The notes under the pieces: generated by a model
What the model was told of the DNA's origin: nothing
Seen by the model: only the letters and a program-made list of their open reading frames with translations
The model's database searches: none
Origin: Bacillota bacterium
Lineage (GTDB): Bacteria; Bacillota_E; RBS10-35; JAJYVN01
Reading direction: 5' to 3'
Assembly: GCA_021846605.1 (NCBI GenBank)
Contig: JAJZWQ010000154.1
Coordinates: forward strand, 1 to 7,241
DNA: 7,241 bases
Position numbers and translations under genes: made by a program
Part shown: piece after piece, positions 6,018 to 7,241 of the stretch
Position numbering within the stretch: position 1 is the first letter of the stretch
Layout of the letters: each line of letters begins with the position of its first letter

Positions 6018-6790
6018 CCGAGGCGCGCCTGGCCCCTTCGCCCGCCGGAACCTTTGCCGCCCTGACGCGGGCCGAATTCACGGCATACACGCGGAGCGCC
6101 CGCACCCTGCTGTGGACAGTCCTGTTGCCGCTACTCATCCTGGTGCTCGGGGAGGTCGGGGTGCCGGCGGCGCTGCGGCACACCGCGGCGCCCGTCCTGC
6201 AGGGCTCGGCGTCTGCGATCACCGCCGGTATCTTCGCGCTCGGCCTGTTCGGATATGCGACCGTGCTGGCCAACTACCGCGATCGCGGCGTGTTCCAGCG
6301 GCTGCGCTGCTCCCCCGCCCCGACCTGGCAACTCCTGGCCGCCCGTCTCCTGGTCCAGCTGGTCGGGGTGGTGGCGCAGGCCATCATCGTCTTCGCCGCC
6401 GCCCGGGCCGTCTACGGCTTTGCTCCTGGCTGGGCCGGCGCCGGTCTGGCCGCGGCGGCGGTCTTGGTCGCCGGTCTGGCGGCACTGGCCGTGGGGCAGG
6501 TCGTGGCGGCGCTGGCGCGGTCGGCCGGCAGCGTCACCGGCGTGGCCCGCGTGCTGTTGTTCGCCTTCTTCCTGCTGGAGGGGGCGTTCGTGTCCACCCA
6601 GTCCTGGCCGGCCTGGCTGCTGCACACGGCGAACTGGACGCCGGTGCGCATGACCCTCAACCTCCTCACCGCCGGCGTGGTGCGCCAGCACTGGGGCGCG
6701 GCCGACGACCGCTACCTGCTGGGCCTGCTGGCCTGGGTCGTCGTGCTCGGCTATGTGGGACTGTCCCGCTTCCGCTGGGACCCGGAATAG
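6014..6790 (+). CDS. ABC-2 type transporter permease
   Basis: This 258-residue integral membrane protein is the channel partner of the preceding ATPase, presumably a homodimer in complex with two ATPase subunits. About six hydrophobic segments are visible (roughly 31-50, 66-87, 109-131, 143-165, 177-195 and 234-250). The cytoplasmic loop RDRGVFQRLRCSPAPTWQLL (89-108) matches the conserved ABC-2 motif in which an E/D-R-G-x-x-x-R-L-R segment precedes a Pro and the next membrane helix. The start is TTG, overlapping the ATPase stop by four bases, with AGGAGGT (6001-6007) six bases upstream. Family members export drugs, lipids, peptides or polysaccharides, and nothing here identifies the substrate. 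The permease is cut by no frameshift and ends in a TAG. Confidence 0.9.
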   Translation: MTEARLAPSPAGTFAALTRAEFTAYTRSARTLLWTVLLPLLILVLGEVGVPAALRHTAAPVLQGSASAITAGIFALGLFGYATVLANYRDRGVFQRLRCSPAPTWQLLAARLLVQLVGVVAQAIIVFAAARAVYGFAPGWAGAGLAAAAVLVAGLAALAVGQVVAALARSAGSVTGVARVLLFAFFLLEGAFVSTQSWPAWLLHTANWTPVRMTLNLLTAGVVRQHWGAADDRYLLGLLAWVVVLGYVGLSRFRWDPE

Positions 6791-6832
6791 GGCCGGCCGC
6801 CGCGGGCCCGGTCGGACCCGGGGCAGGTTCGC

Positions 6833-6852
6833 GGTACGCAACAGGGGGTACG
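6833..6852. repeat. Short direct repeat upstream of the last gene
   Basis: GGTACG occurs at 6833-6838 and 6847-6852, spaced 14 bases start to start, about 80 bases upstream of the -10 element of the next gene. Such paired sites can bind a regulator, but six-base repeats may be chance. The rest of the 154-base gap (6791-6944) shows no clear terminator. Confidence 0.22.
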
Positions 6853-6932
6853 GCCGGGTGAACACGCGCGACACCGAATCCCGGCCGTCGGCCCCCACCC
6901 GGGCGAAACCCCGCCCCGACGCCGCCGCGCAG

Positions 6933-6938
6933 TACAAT
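6933..6938 (+). promoter_or_regulatory. -10 element placing transcription start on the ATG
   Basis: TACAAT matches the -10 consensus at five of six bases and ends exactly six bases before the ATG at 6945. The normal spacing would therefore make the A of that codon the first transcribed base. There is no ribosome binding sequence before the ATG, which fits a leaderless message. No -35 box is recognisable 16-18 bases upstream. Confidence 0.55.
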
Positions 6939-6944
6939 CCACCC

Positions 6945-7241
6945 ATGGACAGGGTGCTGTTCGGGCGTTCCTACGCCATGTCCCTGCTGCTGCTGGTGGC
7001 CGCGGTCTGGAGCGTGGCCATCAACCACCCGCAACCCAACACGGCGGGCTTCTGGGTGGGCATGGTCCTTGCGGCGGTCTGGGCCAGCATGCTGTTCTGG
7101 CGTCCCAGCGGAATCTGGCGGATCGTCTCCACTGCGGCCATCTTGGGGACTGGCGTCGGCGCCACCCTGGCCGACCCCGCCATGAGCACCCTGCTGATGA
7201 TCTCGGTGGGCTGGGTCGGGGCGCGGGTGCCCGCACGCCAC
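6945..7241 (+). CDS. N-terminal part of a multi-pass membrane protein, possibly a sensor kinase
   Basis: Ninety-nine codons are open from ATG 6945 to the window end with high third-position GC, so the gene continues beyond. The visible protein has a short N-terminus and about four hydrophobic segments (roughly 10-26, 35-52, 58-76 and 79-94), followed by an Arg-containing stretch (VGARVPARH) that could enter the cytoplasm. Four to six helices at the N-terminus, directly after an ABC-2 exporter pair, is a common arrangement for a DesK/NarX-like sensor histidine kinase followed by its response regulator. No kinase motif lies inside the window, so this identity is inference. It could be another small membrane protein or another transporter part. 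It seems to have its own leaderless promoter. Confidence 0.68.
   Translation, partial: MDRVLFGRSYAMSLLLLVAAVWSVAINHPQPNTAGFWVGMVLAAVWASMLFWRPSGIWRIVSTAAILGTGVGATLADPAMSTLLMISVGWVGARVPARH

Overview
The window is a stretch of very GC-rich bacterial DNA. It uses GTG and TTG as well as ATG starts, has purine-rich GGAGG-type ribosome sites, and its coding frames are dominated by G or C at third positions. These traits fit a high-GC Gram-positive lineage such as an actinobacterium, a high-GC Bacillota group or a Chloroflexi relative. The sequence alone does not settle which. No rRNA, tRNA, CRISPR array or insertion sequence was seen.

Layout, left to right. Positions 1-105 look like a divergent control region with promoter-like elements on both strands and a perfect 20-base inverted repeat. 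Next is a site-2-protease-type membrane metalloprotease (106-954, +). It converges across a GC-rich hairpin on a fumarase/aspartase superfamily lyase (1004-2464, -), whose sequence leans toward aspartate ammonia-lyase. Divergent from the lyase is an HNH endonuclease (2635-3552, +) whose N-terminal half resembles an SRA modified-base-binding domain. Its stop codon abuts the stop of a broken minus-strand gene (3553 to about 4119), recognisable only by reading across two frame changes and one in-frame stop. A secreted two-module protein of the YckD/DUF2680-like kind follows (4277-5053, +) and is closed by two consecutive terminator hairpins.

The right end is a compact export module. It holds an ABC ATPase (5253-6017), a translationally coupled ABC-2 permease (6014-6790), and the start of a multi-pass membrane protein (6945 to the window end) that appears to be transcribed without a 5' leader. 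The position of that last protein suggests the input domain of a sensor kinase regulating the exporter, but its identity cannot be confirmed because it is cut off.

The points most worth a second look are the SRA-HNH-like nuclease, the broken minus-strand gene beside it, and the leaderless last gene. No complete new multi-gene system is evident.
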